DNA of 64,000 nt, taken from Tillus elongatus (taxonomy: Eukaryota > Arthropoda > Insecta > Coleoptera > Cleridae). The notes under the pieces are model-generated. The model was given only the letters and a program-made list of their open reading frames with translations. It did no database searches and was not told where the DNA came from. The position numbers and the translations under genes are program-made. Position 1 is the stretch's first letter. Every line of letters begins with the position of its first letter. Where the stretch lies: NCBI GenBank assembly GCA_964006375.1, contig OZ023266.1, positions 61,201,946 to 61,265,945 of the forward strand, in the 5' to 3' direction. Below are positions 1 through 10,719 of the stretch, piece by piece.

Positions 1-173
1 TTTATGCAACTGACATACAGGAATATAAATATATAATGTACAGACAATAAAGAAGTCTCTGAAATCTATAAAGAACGTAAATGTGAATACAAACATTTAA
101 TTAATGTGACTAAACAAATATTTTATATAACAGCCATAAATCATCTGGATAGGCAGGGTAGGCAGAGATTCAT

Positions 174-2119
174 GTGCGACATGGTGAGATACCGAACTGG
201 GAAAGCAAAGAAAATGCAGCAAATTTCTTTAAAAAGTATTATTCTAATGAAATCCTGACTAATCCGAGTGATGTCTCAGAAAGATTCGTTGAATATTTTT
301 CGGGTATGGCATCTGGCTTAATAGCTGATGCATATTCTAATCAGACTTCCGGCTTATGTTCTGCTGGTTTTTGTCCCTTTTTCCTTTTACTTTTATCCAG
401 TGGATGCATTGGACATTACTCGTGCAGTTGGAGGCCTGAAAAACACAAATTCTGTTGGATACGATTGTTTACCAACAAAAGTCATTAAGGCAATAGTCAA
501 ATTTATAGCTGAACCACTAGCACATATAGTTAATATGTCGGTGCAGGCGGGACAATTTCCAGGCAGCCTTAAATTAGGTAAGATTATTTTGTTGTACAAG
601 AATGGTGATCCGATGAGTCTTCTTAGTTACAGACCTGTTACAATACCGAGCATTGTATCTAAGATAATAGAGAGGGTATTTCATGAAAAAGTTCTATCTT
701 TTCTTGAGAGCAATAAACTGTTGTCCCCCTCCAAACATGGTTTTCGTCTGGATGGTTCGACGGAGAGTGGTACGGCCGAACTTTATAATTTCATTAATAG
801 CAATGCTGACTCTGGCAAATATGCAGTTGCACTTTTCGTTGACTTATCCAAAGCCTTCAATACTTTGAGTCACGATTTTGTAGCACAGAAGTTGTTTGCA
901 CTGAGATTTAGGAGTAATGTACTTCGATGACTGATGTCGTTCTTGAGCGGTCGACATTTCTATGTATCTGTAGGTAACAGCGAATCTGACCAGCACTCCA
1001 ATACATTTGGTATGCCCCAAGAATCCGTTCTTTGACCACTTATATTTCTGTTTTACAATAATGATCCACCATCTCATGTCAGATCCGAATGCACTACCTT
1101 ATTTGCGGATGACGTAACATTGACGTTGACAGCTGATACTGAGGAGACCTTGTATGTGAAGCTCAGCAATCCCTGGAATGACATTCAGATGTGGTGTAGA
1201 GGAAACAAATTAGTTGTTAAAGATGCAAAGACGAAGTATATATACTTGTCCTGCCTGATGTCCTGCCTGAGTAAGCGTCTTCTGTGTGAGTACATGTTGA
1301 GTCTTCCAGTGTGGTCAACTTGATAACCGTTTGCGATGGGAAAACCATATTGACCATTTCTGCAAAAGTATGAGTAAGAGTTTTTACCTCTCTTGCAGCT
1401 GAAATTTATGTTGAGTGTTGATGGTCTGTTGCTGGCTTATAGAGCATTGGTTAGTTCATTGTTTTTCTATAATGTTGCCTTGTGTGGAAATTCTGTGTGT
1501 GTCGATAGAATATTTATTTTGCAGAAAAGAATCCAAAAATTGATTTTTTTTTAAACTCCTCGAGAATCATGTTGACCCCTTTTCAGCAAAGGTAGTATAA
1601 TGACTATTTATACAATATACATATACAGGTGTATTTTATATATGTTGCGAAAAATATGCATAGCTTTAAAAAAAATCAGCTAATCAGGCCTACAACACTC
1701 AGGGTAATGATAATCTGCCTTTGGTGGTTCATAGTACCACAAGGTGTGACAAATCATTTGCCTATTCAGGAGCTAAATTTTACAAGCTACAAAAAAAACT
1801 GAAACAAATTCCTATTTACAATTTATTTAAACATAAACTAAAGGAGATACTCCTGACAAGGTGCTATTACAGTTTTCAGGTGTATTTGGATGACACCATG
1901 ATTTTGTTTTATTTTGCTGTGTTGTTAATTTTACAGGGCTGTTATCAGGTATTGTGAAAACTCCATTTTGTGTATATGTTATGTTGGTTTTACAACTCTA
2001 CTGTATTGTATACCTATTATTATATATGTGTTATATACCTATTGTTGTTTGACACATTTGACCTGCCTTATATACATGTGTTTCTCAGGGGCCAATAAAG
2101 TTTATTATTATTATTATAA
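174..2119 (+). mobile_element. Degenerate non-LTR retrotransposon (LINE), RT and 3' end
   Basis: Plus-strand reverse-transcriptase remnant. From about 405 to 930 the reading frame carries RT landmarks: a NSVGYDCLPTKVI block, a SYRPVTIPSIVSKIIERV block and the palm motif LFVDLSKAFNTL. Stop codons then break the frame, but the catalytic box is still readable downstream as LFADDVTLT near 1100. The 3' end is a run of TTA repeats at about 2104-2116, which marks the element terminus. The 5' end (endonuclease) is missing. The clade cannot be fixed; it resembles Jockey/CR1-type RTs. It is non-functional because of internal stops and 5' truncation. It lies in what should be the first intron of the C2orf42-like gene. 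Confidence 0.8.
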
Positions 2120-2138
2120 GTAAACGTGGTTTTAAGTA

Positions 2139-2958
2139 CAGGGTGGCCAATTAAGCGAGGTAAGCGGCTGTATCTCGGAAACCGTTCACTGTAGAGCTTT
2201 GGGACAAAAATATTTTTAGTAAATGTGGCCAAGAGAAATCGTTAGAAATTATTTTCAAGTTCATCAGATGCCCGCTAGTAACACCAAGAGGAAATGGAAA
2301 AAATAGGATATCTCAGTAATATGTCAAGATAAACTGTGTTGAAAATACCTGCAGATAAATGTCGTATATATCACTGACAATTTCTGTTTTGACCATTTTT
2401 CTCTAACTCTTCAGATAAAGTGGTGGGGGTAAGGCAAACATTGATTAGGAAAAAATGCAATATCTCGGGATTGCCTCATTGGAAAATATTGAACTTAGTG
2501 TCATTTAAAAGAGTGTTTCTTGCTCTATCAACGGCATTGCAAGCCATATCTTTGTTATTGTAACTGTAATCACTAGATGGCGCTTTTTAAAAATTTAACA
2601 CATTTTATGATTTTTCTCAAGAAAACTAAATACAATGATATAAATATTACTACATAGATAGAAATAGGACTAAAGGCCAAAAAAGGTAAGATGCTTACTG
2701 GCAATTAGGCCATTGCTGACCCTTTTTGCTCATCTAAACTAACCTACCCTCCACCTTGAGCTCGATCTCAACGACGACAGTGATTTTGAAAAATCATCCG
2801 CCGCCGGTGAGGCTCGAACCGTCGACCCCCGAGTCCGTATTGGAAAGTCTGAATCGACTTTCCCGCACGGCCACGGAGGCGCTGAACTAAAGGCCAAAGC
2901 AAGTGGTGAAAATCCCAAGTCTCTATCTTTTGTTTAACCGGAGATATTAATAAAAAAC
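2139..2958 (+). repeat. Left terminal inverted repeat of the 2139-5694 transposon (SINE-interrupted)
   Basis: This arm matches the reverse complement of 5117-5694 over its whole length with scattered substitutions. The match ends around a TTGTTTAACCGGAGATATTA stretch near 2930-2950. About 217 bp of extra DNA (the SINE at 2681-2885 plus a 12-bp duplication) accounts for its greater length. Confidence 0.85.
2681..2885 (-). mobile_element. tRNA-derived SINE with 12-bp target-site duplication
   Basis: Read on the minus strand, the 5' part (about 2811-2885) looks like a tRNA-derived RNA polymerase III promoter. It has an A-box-like TGGCCGTGCGGGAAAG and a perfect B box GGTTCGAGCC at 2811-2820. The insertion is bounded by the exact 12-bp direct repeat ACTAAAGGCCAA at 2669-2680 and 2886-2897, and the empty site is seen in the opposite arm of the host transposon. 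The 3' body ends in a short T-rich stretch rather than a long poly(A). The family is not identified. Being 205 bp with intact boxes and exact duplications, it is probably younger than the mariner that hosts it. Confidence 0.82.
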
Positions 2959-3780
2959 TGATACTGCAATCTAAAACAAAATATTTCATTACCTCTGTAT
3001 GTAATTCTAGAGGATAAGCACTCCAGTGTCTCCTTAAATGCTCAAAGTGTCTGCCGTTACGTTCTACACACTGATCGAGCCTATTTCGAGTAGAAAAAAC
3101 GGCAGCTTCCACTTCCGCTGTTGACAGACTACAAATTGCATTTCGGATTCTATTCTTCATATATTCCTTGCTCGTAGGCTCTGTTTGGAAGACAAGGTCC
3201 TTTGTTCGTCCCCACAAATAAAAGTCTAAGAATGTTAAATCAGGTGACCTCGCTGGCCAGGGAAATATGCTTCCTCTTCCTATCCATCGGCCTGGATACG
3301 TCTCATCGAGATGTTCTCGCACATTAATTGAAAAATGTGCTGGATAACCATCGAGCTGCAGAAACATATTTTGCCTGGTTTCAAGGGGCATATCTTCCAA
3401 TAAAACTAGCAATTCATTTCTTAGAAACTCCAAGAAAATGTTACCAGTAAGAGACTGGTCAAAGAAGTAGGGCCCAATAATTGTACCTCCTATTATGCCA
3501 CACCATACATTAAGACTCCAACGTCCTTGATGTTGAACTTCTCGCATCCAGTGGGGGTTCTCGGTAGAGCAATAATGCGTATTATGCAAATTCACATTAC
3601 CGTCGCTCTGAAAAGTAGTCTCGTCCGTCCAAAGAACTTGCGTTAAAAAATAGGATTTTCATTGATCATGTCTAAAAGCCAATGGCAATGATCCAGCCTT
3701 CGATCATAATCCTGCTCATTCAGCGCTTGATTCCAAACAATATGATAAGGGTGTAGTCTAAGAATCAAAATAATTATCAT
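2900..3780 (-). pseudogene. Mariner-type transposase catalytic domain, frameshifted
   Basis: Minus-strand DDD transposase. The first catalytic Asp is in VLWTDETTF near 3620. A T-run near 3643 shifts the frame between the upstream LHPYHIVWNQALNEQDYDRR segment and this box. The second Asp is in LQLDGYPAH and the third in SPDLTFLDFYLWG; I count 41 residues between the last two (DD41D-like spacing). Nominally the open frame runs on into the SINE at its C-terminus, so the annotated tail is not native. The Cys/Trp block WSLNVWCGIIGG is typical of the insect transposases that pair with a DUF4817-type HTH domain. Confidence 0.85.
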
Positions 3781-4573
3781 TATATATTCAAAAGGGCATT
3801 GTAATAGAAATATGTTTATCTGTTGACATAATAGACGCATTATGTTATCGAATTTAAGTAACATAAAGCTGTTCATTATACCACAAGGGGCGTTTACTCA
3901 AGCTAGACAGTTATGTCATCAACAATTCATAAAGTTAAACTGTTACTACGTTGAAAGTTGAACAGTTGTGGTAATTTCAATGTTGTCAATAGACTTTGAG
4001 TAAAATAGTACTCATATACCAAAAATCAACTAAATTCGAGAAAACGTACTTGTTATTGATATGCGAAGATTTTAGTGGTTGATGATGTAACTGCGTAGCT
4101 TGGGTGAACAGCCCATAGTGCGATAATGAGATTCACTATAGCACTACTGCTACTACAACGAGAAGCAAAACACAAATCTTTGGCTAACTAATTCAATAAT
4201 AAATACAAACAAACGCTACATTCACACCAATGAAATTAAGTAAAAAATTTCAGTTTCATCGTATTGCAAATAAAATTCAAATCTTTTAAAAGGCTTAAGT
4301 TTTAATGAATGCCAGCAGATAAAGTTTTGTACCTTACTCGGATCATAAGCGATCATTATGGTAACATGTCGTGTTATCATATCATAATTTTTACGACTGT
4401 CATATGATCGTCTTCACAACCTTCATTATGATCCCTGTGAGATAAATAACAATAACTGTTTTGAATTTCACGATATAATAAGCTTACCTATACTCTTTCA
4501 AAATAGTTTGGATGGTGGTCCGTGATATTCCCAAGTCAAAATGCAATGTTATTGTGCTAACATGAGGATTAAA

Positions 4574-4819
4574 TTATATATATGCCAAAACATTGATAAT
4601 AGTTTCTTCAGTTCTGGCGAAACAGCGTCTCCGCAGCACCGGTCGGCTTAAGCTTCCAGTTTCACGTAAGTTTTGTACCAAGCGAGGAAAAACTCTTATG
4701 TTGTAATGGTGGAGATTCGGATACCGCACTGCATACACTCTTTCAGCAACTGCCGCATTTTGAAAGCACTCAAAGTAAACACCAATCATATCAACAGCTT
4801 CATCATTCGTAAAAAACAT
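4574..4819 (-). pseudogene. Transposase N-terminal HTH (DUF4817-like) fragment
   Basis: Minus-strand ORF of 81 residues starting at an ATG. It opens with FTNDEAVDMIGVYFEC, continues AAVAERVYAVRYPN and reaches LVQNLRETGSLSRP. This is the DNA-binding helix-turn-helix segment that heads many insect mariner-like transposases. It is in the correct order and strand for the catalytic part at 2900-3780 but is no longer joined to it. Confidence 0.8.
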
Positions 4820-5116
4820 TTTTAATATTTAAATTATACACCAAAGAATTCAGAGTAACTAATTTGACGTTTCTTTAAAGTATTGTATATCACGATATTG
4901 TCTTTTTTCCGAAGCCTACCTATTCCAGTTTTAGAGTATAATTATTGGACCGAACGAATAAGTTATAGTTGCGTTAGGAATGTGTAAATAAGTCTTATTT
5001 TTAATAAAAAACTATAAAACTAAATTTGCAAATTAATAAATTTCTGTTTTCAATCTTTAAATTAGTCAATGCTGAAAGTGTTTTTGTTTAAATTCCAGTT
5101 TTATAAGTTTTTCATT

Positions 5117-5694
5117 AATATTTCTGGTTAAACAAAAGACAGAGACTTGGGATTTTCACCACTTGCTTTGGCCTTTAGTCGTCTTTCTATCTATGTAGTA
5201 ATATTTATATGAGAAAAATCATAAAATATGTTAAATTTTTAAAAAGCACCATCTAGTGATTACAGTAACAATAACAAGGACATGGCTTGCAATGCCGCTG
5301 ATAGAGCAAAAATACTCTTTTAAATGACACTAAGTTTAATATTTTCCAATGAGGCGATCCCAAGGTATTGCATTTTTGCATAATCAATGTTTGCCTTACC
5401 CCCACCACTTTATCTAAAGAGTTAGGGAAAAATAGTCAAAACAGAAATTGTTCGTGATATATACGACATTTATCCGCAGGTATTTTCAACACAGTTTATC
5501 TAGACATATTACTGAGATATCCTATGTTTTCCATTTCCTCTTGGTGTTACGCCCCCTAGCGGGCATCTGACGAACTTGAAAATAATTTCCAACGATTTCC
5601 CTTGGCCACATTTATGAAAGATATTTTTTCCCAAAGCTCTATGGTGAATGGTTTCCGAGATATAGCCGCTTACCTCGCTTAATTGGCCACCCTG
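5117..5694 (-). repeat. Right terminal inverted repeat of the 2139-5694 transposon
   Basis: Reverse-complement partner of the left arm, without the SINE. It shows the uninterrupted sequence GACTAAAGGCCAAAGCAAG, which gives the pre-insertion state of the SINE target site and supports the insertion interpretation on the left side. Confidence 0.85.
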
Positions 5695-5696
5695 TA

Positions 5697-6079
5697 CAAG
5701 CCCTATAGCCCCTTTCCCAAATCCATAACTATGCAAGCAGCATATAGTTCTGTATAATATACATTAAAATGCTGAGTAATACCAGTATTACTGACGACAC
5801 AGTGTTAAACTCATTCTGCGTATCACCAGTGATACTTGTGATAGTCAACTTGTTAATCCTAATCTTTTAGAGAACTAAATTCACAAACATTTATTTAAAC
5901 CTCCATCAATTATTTTGTTACTCGGGGGGCTAGTTCTACAAGTAAACTTATTATCAGTGCTCATTATAGATTGCAGCCTCAAATAATGAATGAATAAGAT
6001 AAAATCAATTATCATCACAACAAAAAACCAAAAAAAACTAGGTACTGCATAAGTTTTCTCTAGTATAAACAATACTTAC
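5697..6079. other. Intronic sequence, no gene recognised
   Basis: AT-rich DNA between the transposon and the splice donor of the C2orf42-like first exon. Both strands were read for the conserved next exon of this family and none was seen. Confidence 0.5.
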
Positions 6080-6821
6080 CAACTGATTCTGCACAAGTGC
6101 AGTGATAACTATCACATATGTCTTTCCCTTTACGAGATAACAATCTAAAATGCAGATAACCCAAGGGATGCTCTGGAGTCACTTGGCATTTAATTGCCAT
6201 AACATTTTTTGAAATTTTTTGAACCAAAGGATCTTCTTTATTACATGCCAGCGTCCATAACTTATCCTTTACATCAGTACCTATTTTTAAGACACTAAGC
6301 ACTTCTTTCTTTATTTCTAATGGATTTGCCAAGTTTTTACTTTGCAAAGCTGACTTAATGTGCACACATAATGGTGAGGATTTCCTGACTTCATTTTCAT
6401 GGCATTGCAGAATAGAATCGTCGAATAATCTCTGACATGAATCTACAAAACATAAGGCAACTTCTGAAAACAAATTCACATCTTCCTCTGTGCCGGGAAG
6501 TAATACTGGGAGCTGTACGAAACCTCTGTGATCTGGACCTGTATCTCTTACTCTGACAGAAAAGACTTGACGAAAGTTACTTGTAATTAATTTAACAGAA
6601 TCAAAACTTGCTTTCTTTTTCTCAGAGTCTTTGAAAACAGCATCGCACAGTTTATTTTTGCAAGCAATTCCTCTGGTTCCATTATATACTCCGCATTTAT
6701 AACATTTCTTTACACCTCGCTTAGTAGCTTTACCTAATCCTCTAAGAATTTTGGGCGACTTAGGTTCACAAGAATCTTTGGAATAGCACGGATAATAAAT
6801 AAAAACAGCACTTTTTTCCAT
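6080..6821 (-). CDS. C2orf42-like protein, first coding exon
   Basis: Homologue of vertebrate C2orf42, a conserved protein of unknown biochemical function. The ATG at 6821 is preferred; the frame extends upstream only through a GTG. The N-terminal signature LGKATKRGVKKCYKCGVY is followed by NGTRGIACKNKLC, a cysteine cluster (Cys40, 43, 54, 59) that looks zinc-binding. Next come VKLITSNF and VFSVRVRDTGPDHRGFVQL, then HPLGYLHFRLLSRKG, all in the order known for the family. The exon ends in TTG|GTAAGT with the donor at 6079-6074, phase 1. Later exons are not in the window, so the first intron is at least 6 kb and holds a LINE and a mariner. It is transcribed divergently from ADO. Confidence 0.88.
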
Positions 6822-7299
6822 ACTTATTTTCAACACTTTTAATTTCCGAACAACACCTCAGAAATTTCTAAAAATATCACAGTAGGGTCTGATAGCTAGA
6901 CAGGTATGTAACGTAAGTTTTGTGTATAGTTTGTGTAACTCCTTGTCAACATCATGCTGGGCCGTTAATTAATTAATAATTGCAAATTACGAAATGGAAA
7001 TTCACTCAAAATATTGACACAACTAAGTACAGGATATACTTATACTTGTGACTTAAATTTATAAACAAACAACAAACCTTTTTTATTTTTTAAATGAAGC
7101 GCCTTTTCTGCTGTCAGATACTTCTGTCATGTGTCAAAATATAAATGACAAATCATGTCATGTAAAATGTCAAATAATATTGAATATTGAAATATAAAAA
7201 CAATTATGTCGTTCTTAACAGCAATGATATTTAGAAAATATTATAGTGTTAGTTGTTATAGGTGATTTTAAAATACTGGTGATTTATTATTACTTTTCT
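6822..7299. promoter_or_regulatory. Intergenic region between divergent C2orf42-like and ADO genes
   Basis: About 480 bp separates the two divergent start codons, so it probably holds both promoters and both 5' UTRs. No clear TATA box or CpG-rich island is visible; the stretch is AT-rich with no transposon signature. The bidirectional promoter role is inferred from geometry only. Confidence 0.5.
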
Positions 7300-8010
7300 A
7301 TGTTTCGCATAATGAAAAGTCAAATCAGCACGGTGATTAAACAAGCGATAACTACATTTACTTGTAAGTCAGATACATTCCAGGCCAACCTAGACAGTTT
7401 AAAGACAGAATTAGCCAAAATTACAGCAAGAGATGTGAATCTAAACCCCAAATTCATGAATGACAAACTGTGGAAAAGACCACATAAAGCACCAGTTACT
7501 TACATAGATATTTACGAAGACAGTAACTTAACTGTGGGTATATTTGTACTAAAACCTGGTATGAAACTGCCTTTGCACAATCACCCACAAATGCATGGGT
7601 TAATTAAGGTTATTAGTGGTAAAGTTAAAATCAAAAGTTACTCAATCCATACACCAAAATGTAAAGAGGTGGAGCAAAATTGTTTGTCACAAACTGGAGC
7701 TATTTCAAGTAAACTTTCTGTGGTAGCTGAAATTTGTCCCGAAGTTATTGTTGATGTTAATAGTGAGTGTTGTCTGCTGGAACCGAACGATAAAAATCTT
7801 CATGAAATAGAGACCATACAAGGACCAGCAGCGTTTATAGACATATTGGCTCCACCTTATGAGTCCCTCATTGAGAACAATGGTGTTAGACTTTGTAATT
7901 ATTATGAAGTGAAGCAGGAGATTGTAACTGGAGTGTTTAGGATGCAAGAAATCAAGTCACCACCTTGGTACTGGACTGATTCATGTCGTTATGAAGGACC
8001 TCCACTGTAA
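7300..8010 (+). CDS. ADO: 2-aminoethanethiol (cysteamine) dioxygenase
   Basis: Single-exon thiol dioxygenase of the ADO/PCO cupin family, 236 residues. These non-haem Fe(II) enzymes oxidise cysteamine and N-terminal cysteine residues, linking oxygen level to protein stability. The cupin iron ligands are visible: His93 and His95 in KLPLHNHPQMHG, and His168 in NLHEIE. The family block GPAAFIDILAPPYE follows, and the C-terminus ends YEGPPL. Starts at 7300 (MFRIMKS) or 7312 (MKSQIST); the second has the better context and aligns with the human start. The frame upstream to 7246 uses GTG and is unlikely to be used. There are no inactivating changes. It is divergent from the C2orf42-like gene. Confidence 0.95.
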   Translation: MFRIMKSQISTVIKQAITTFTCKSDTFQANLDSLKTELAKITARDVNLNPKFMNDKLWKRPHKAPVTYIDIYEDSNLTVGIFVLKPGMKLPLHNHPQMHGLIKVISGKVKIKSYSIHTPKCKEVEQNCLSQTGAISSKLSVVAEICPEVIVDVNSECCLLEPNDKNLHEIETIQGPAAFIDILAPPYESLIENNGVRLCNYYEVKQEIVTGVFRMQEIKSPPWYWTDSCRYEGPPL

Positions 8011-8588
8011 TGGTATTAAGAGAATTATTTGAATAAGTATTAGCTATTTTTCTGGGCTCTTCCATTTTTAGATTCTTTTTGATTGGCCCAATACACCATA
8101 TTTTTTTTGTTTAAAATTTTTGTTTTATTTTATGCCATGGATATCATGACTATTAAAAATTGTACAGTTCTTTTGGGGGTATAATAATAAGTGTAAAGTT
8201 GATTTGAAGTATGTAATTTATCTCATTAATTATAATGCCTTCTTGTAATTATGCATTTTATTATGTGGTTTTTCATATAATATTTGTGATTGAATTAACT
8301 TTAGCATTCTCAAGTTATCTGTTATCATATAATTTTATGATTATACTTCTAGAAACTAATGGGCAAACATTGTAGTTTTTCTTGACTTTTGACATTTTCA
8401 TTTACTAAAATTATTAAGTACCTATGATAATTAAGATGTTTAATATATTCACAAGTGATATATCTATATTCCATTTATCAGGCTTGTTATGAGTAACACA
8501 CTTGAAAAATGACATAATTTGAAAAATAACATGATTCATGGAAAGTGTTGAAATTGTTGAATGACACATGTTGTTTATTATATCATAG
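8011..8588 (+). other. 3' flank of ADO
   Basis: Non-coding AT-rich sequence with the ADO 3' UTR. An ATTAAA variant polyadenylation signal lies near 8152. No further gene or repeat is recognised before the solo LTR. Confidence 0.45.
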
Positions 8589-9031
8589 TGTTGCGTTCTA
8601 TGGGGTTCTGGATTCGTTGACTAACAAAACACAGCTTTTCAAACTACTAATTTATTATAAGCAACTATTTTCCAACACCAGTATCAACAAAAATATTTCT
8701 CTCTATTATTAAATGTCCATAGAACTATATTCCACTATTCGCCTTCTATGATCGCTTCTTATACACCAACACTTACTGCCAGCTCGCTTACATCTCTATG
8801 ATCACTTATTTGCACTACCACTGACTCAATACTGAACTAACTTACTCTGTACACCACTTGTCTATTTATACTGTATATAGAGATTCTAGACCTTCTACAC
8901 TTTTCTATACCTGTCATTCCCTTCTAGAAATATAATTCCAGAGTGTTCGCTCTTACCAACAGACTTTATACGACATCTGCCCATAGAATAAACAAAGTCC
9001 ATAAACTCAATTCTCATAGACAAATGTGACA
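8589..9031 (-). mobile_element. Solo LTR, Ty3/gypsy-like, 443 bp
   Basis: The segment begins TGTTGCG and ends TGTGACA, so both strands have TG...CA ends. It is flanked by the 4-bp duplication ATAG (8585-8588 and 9032-9035). Orientation is minus: read that way there is a TATAAATAG box near 8862-8870, a TCAGT initiator about 30-40 bp downstream and an AATAAA signal near the end. No internal coding region adjoins it, so it is a solo LTR left by recombination. A 4-bp duplication suits Ty3/gypsy, but the family is not identified. Confidence 0.72.
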
Positions 9032-9321
9032 ATAGTTTATAATCCTCAAAACTAATCAAGTAGTTAACAACAAATGTTCATACTTTTGAGAGATTATCAC
9101 TGCATAATAACAAGTGTACTTAAATTTGCCCTCTAGTGGGTTATGAAATTTCCAATCCAAAAACTGCAAAAATTATGTTAATTCACAATCATGATGACAT
9201 AAAATATTTATGTGGTAAATTTGCAGATTACCTCCCGAACGTAAAAAATATTTTTTAGGAACATGTCTAGGACCCCCCCCCCTGGATGCACAAACCACAA
9301 GAAAAATGTCTTGTTCGCACC

Positions 9322-9501
9322 CCCCAAGGAAGTTACGGAACCAGGGGTGAATAGGGGTGCTGAGCGGAGTAGGTAGTAAAAAGGAAATATGAGCAGAAAA
9401 TGCGAATAAAACGGCCTTCACATCTTGAAGCCATATCCCTTTAAACCCTACCTACCCCGCACAGCACCCCTATTCGCCACAAGTCCCGAAACTTCCTTAG
9501 G
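9322..9501. repeat. GC-rich imperfect palindrome (foldback)
   Basis: Two arms of about 54 bp at 9322-9375 and 9448-9501 are reverse complements with about 10 mismatches. They share the core GAATAGGGGTGCTG and the outer AAGGAAGTT. The spacer is about 70 bp. It is much more GC-rich than its surroundings. Possibly the core of a MITE; no terminal duplications were identified. Confidence 0.6.
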
Positions 9502-10500
9502 GCATTTGAACCAGAAATTTTTCACTACATTACAATCACCAAAATAAACAATATCAACATTAATATGTTAAGAAGTTATATGCGGTAAAATAATATCCAA
9601 ATAATAGTATTTACACAGCCCTTAACTAACTGATCCACCCACCAAGCTACCAAAATGGAACCCATAAAAAATGTTGTACCCAAAACAACATTAGAACATG
9701 CTTTCACGTATTGTGAACAGCACTGCTAATGCCGCATCTGAATCTCCACTGTGACAGAGAAAATATCAAAATTCAACTGGTCTAACAACTCCAGAGATCT
9801 CTCTAAACAGAAATGAGAACCATAATTAGTAGAATGAACTCCAACTGGAAAGAAAGCATGGGTTCTAAATGATCTAGAAGTACCCTAAAAGAAATTAGAT
9901 ACAACACAAAGGATATATCCATGTCGAATCCTCAACAAATTTACTCCCAAATGATGCTCAATGTTCTCATAACTGTGATTCTCAGTAGAAATGTGGATAA
10001 GATAACGACAATTGTCCAGAAATTTATTTTGAACTCTTTCGAGGGTGCTAATAAGATGGGCCAGACATTAGTCATACTCTAGCACAGAACGAACCTTTGC
10101 CCAATAAACAGTGACAGTTGTATGAACAAAAAAATCTTCAATGTATCTCAGAATGAAACCCAACATCTTCGACTGATGGCTATTGAACTTATGTGATCTA
10201 TGGAATTCATATGGCTATCGAATGTCACTCCCAAGTCAACAACAGCATACAAATTCTGAAGGTGACTACCACTGACTGTGTACGAAGGATCAAACTTTTT
10301 GTTTCCTCTGTAAAAACATATATACCTACATTTATTAACATTCAGTTCCAACAAATTTCTCTCACACCATAAGCTCAAGCAGTTCAATAAGCTCGAATAA
10401 CTTTAAGTCATCCAAGAAGACAAAAAATCGCAGCCCCGAACTGCAGTTCCTACATCATTAATGAACTTAAACTTAAACTACATATTAAAACAGGTAAATT
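9502..10500 (-). mobile_element. LINE remnant, minus strand, RT palm/thumb and 3' region
   Basis: On the minus strand, FINDV is followed by a FADD-equivalent read as FLDDLKLFE (10400-10450, with a frameshift), then LLELNVNKCRYICFYRGNKK and VVDLGVTFDSHMNSIDHI (10148-10387). These are the RT thumb landmarks of Jockey-like LINEs. Downstream the match decays through several stops. The 5' part is absent. Confidence 0.75.
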
Positions 10501-10719
10501 AACACTGCACATAAAAAACATGTTAACTACACGTTGTCATATTAAATCTGTCAAGTTTTTGACATACATATGGTGTGGATAAGTCAGAATTTCTCCAAAC
10601 GGCAGGTTCATATGATCAGAGCTTCTGTAAATTGAAAGGATGGCTTGAAATAATAATGTTAATATATTTAGTATCAAAGGTGTATCCTACAAATTAGCAA
10701 AGGCTATGAGCTTCTTAAA

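Larger units (their letters stand above)
2139..5694 (-). mobile_element. Tc1/mariner-like DNA transposon with long terminal inverted repeats
   Basis: The element starts CAGGGTGGCCAATTAAGCG and ends with the reverse complement, flanked by TA on both sides (2137-2138 and 5695-5696), the Tc1/mariner target duplication. The inverted repeats extend far inward: about 580 bp on the right arm, and the same length on the left once a SINE insertion is removed. Inside, on the minus strand, are an N-terminal helix-turn-helix piece (4574-4819) and a catalytic domain (about 2900-3780), separated by roughly 0.8 kb without recognisable transposase. A frameshift breaks the catalytic part, so it is inactive. 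It is inserted in the presumed first intron of the C2orf42-like gene. Confidence 0.9.

Noticed and set aside
2768..2900. C-terminal tail of the mariner transposase (RLRGRAGKSIQTFQ)
   Set aside because: It is translated SINE sequence, not native protein.
6060..6080. Coding continuation of the C2orf42-like frame past 6080
   Set aside because: A consensus donor (TTG|GTAAGT) lies at 6080/6079 and the residues after it have no counterpart in the family, so this is intron.
7246..7299. N-terminal extension of ADO (IGDFKILVIYYYFS)
   Set aside because: Begins at GTG, not ATG, and does not align with the family; the ATG at 7300 or 7312 is preferred.
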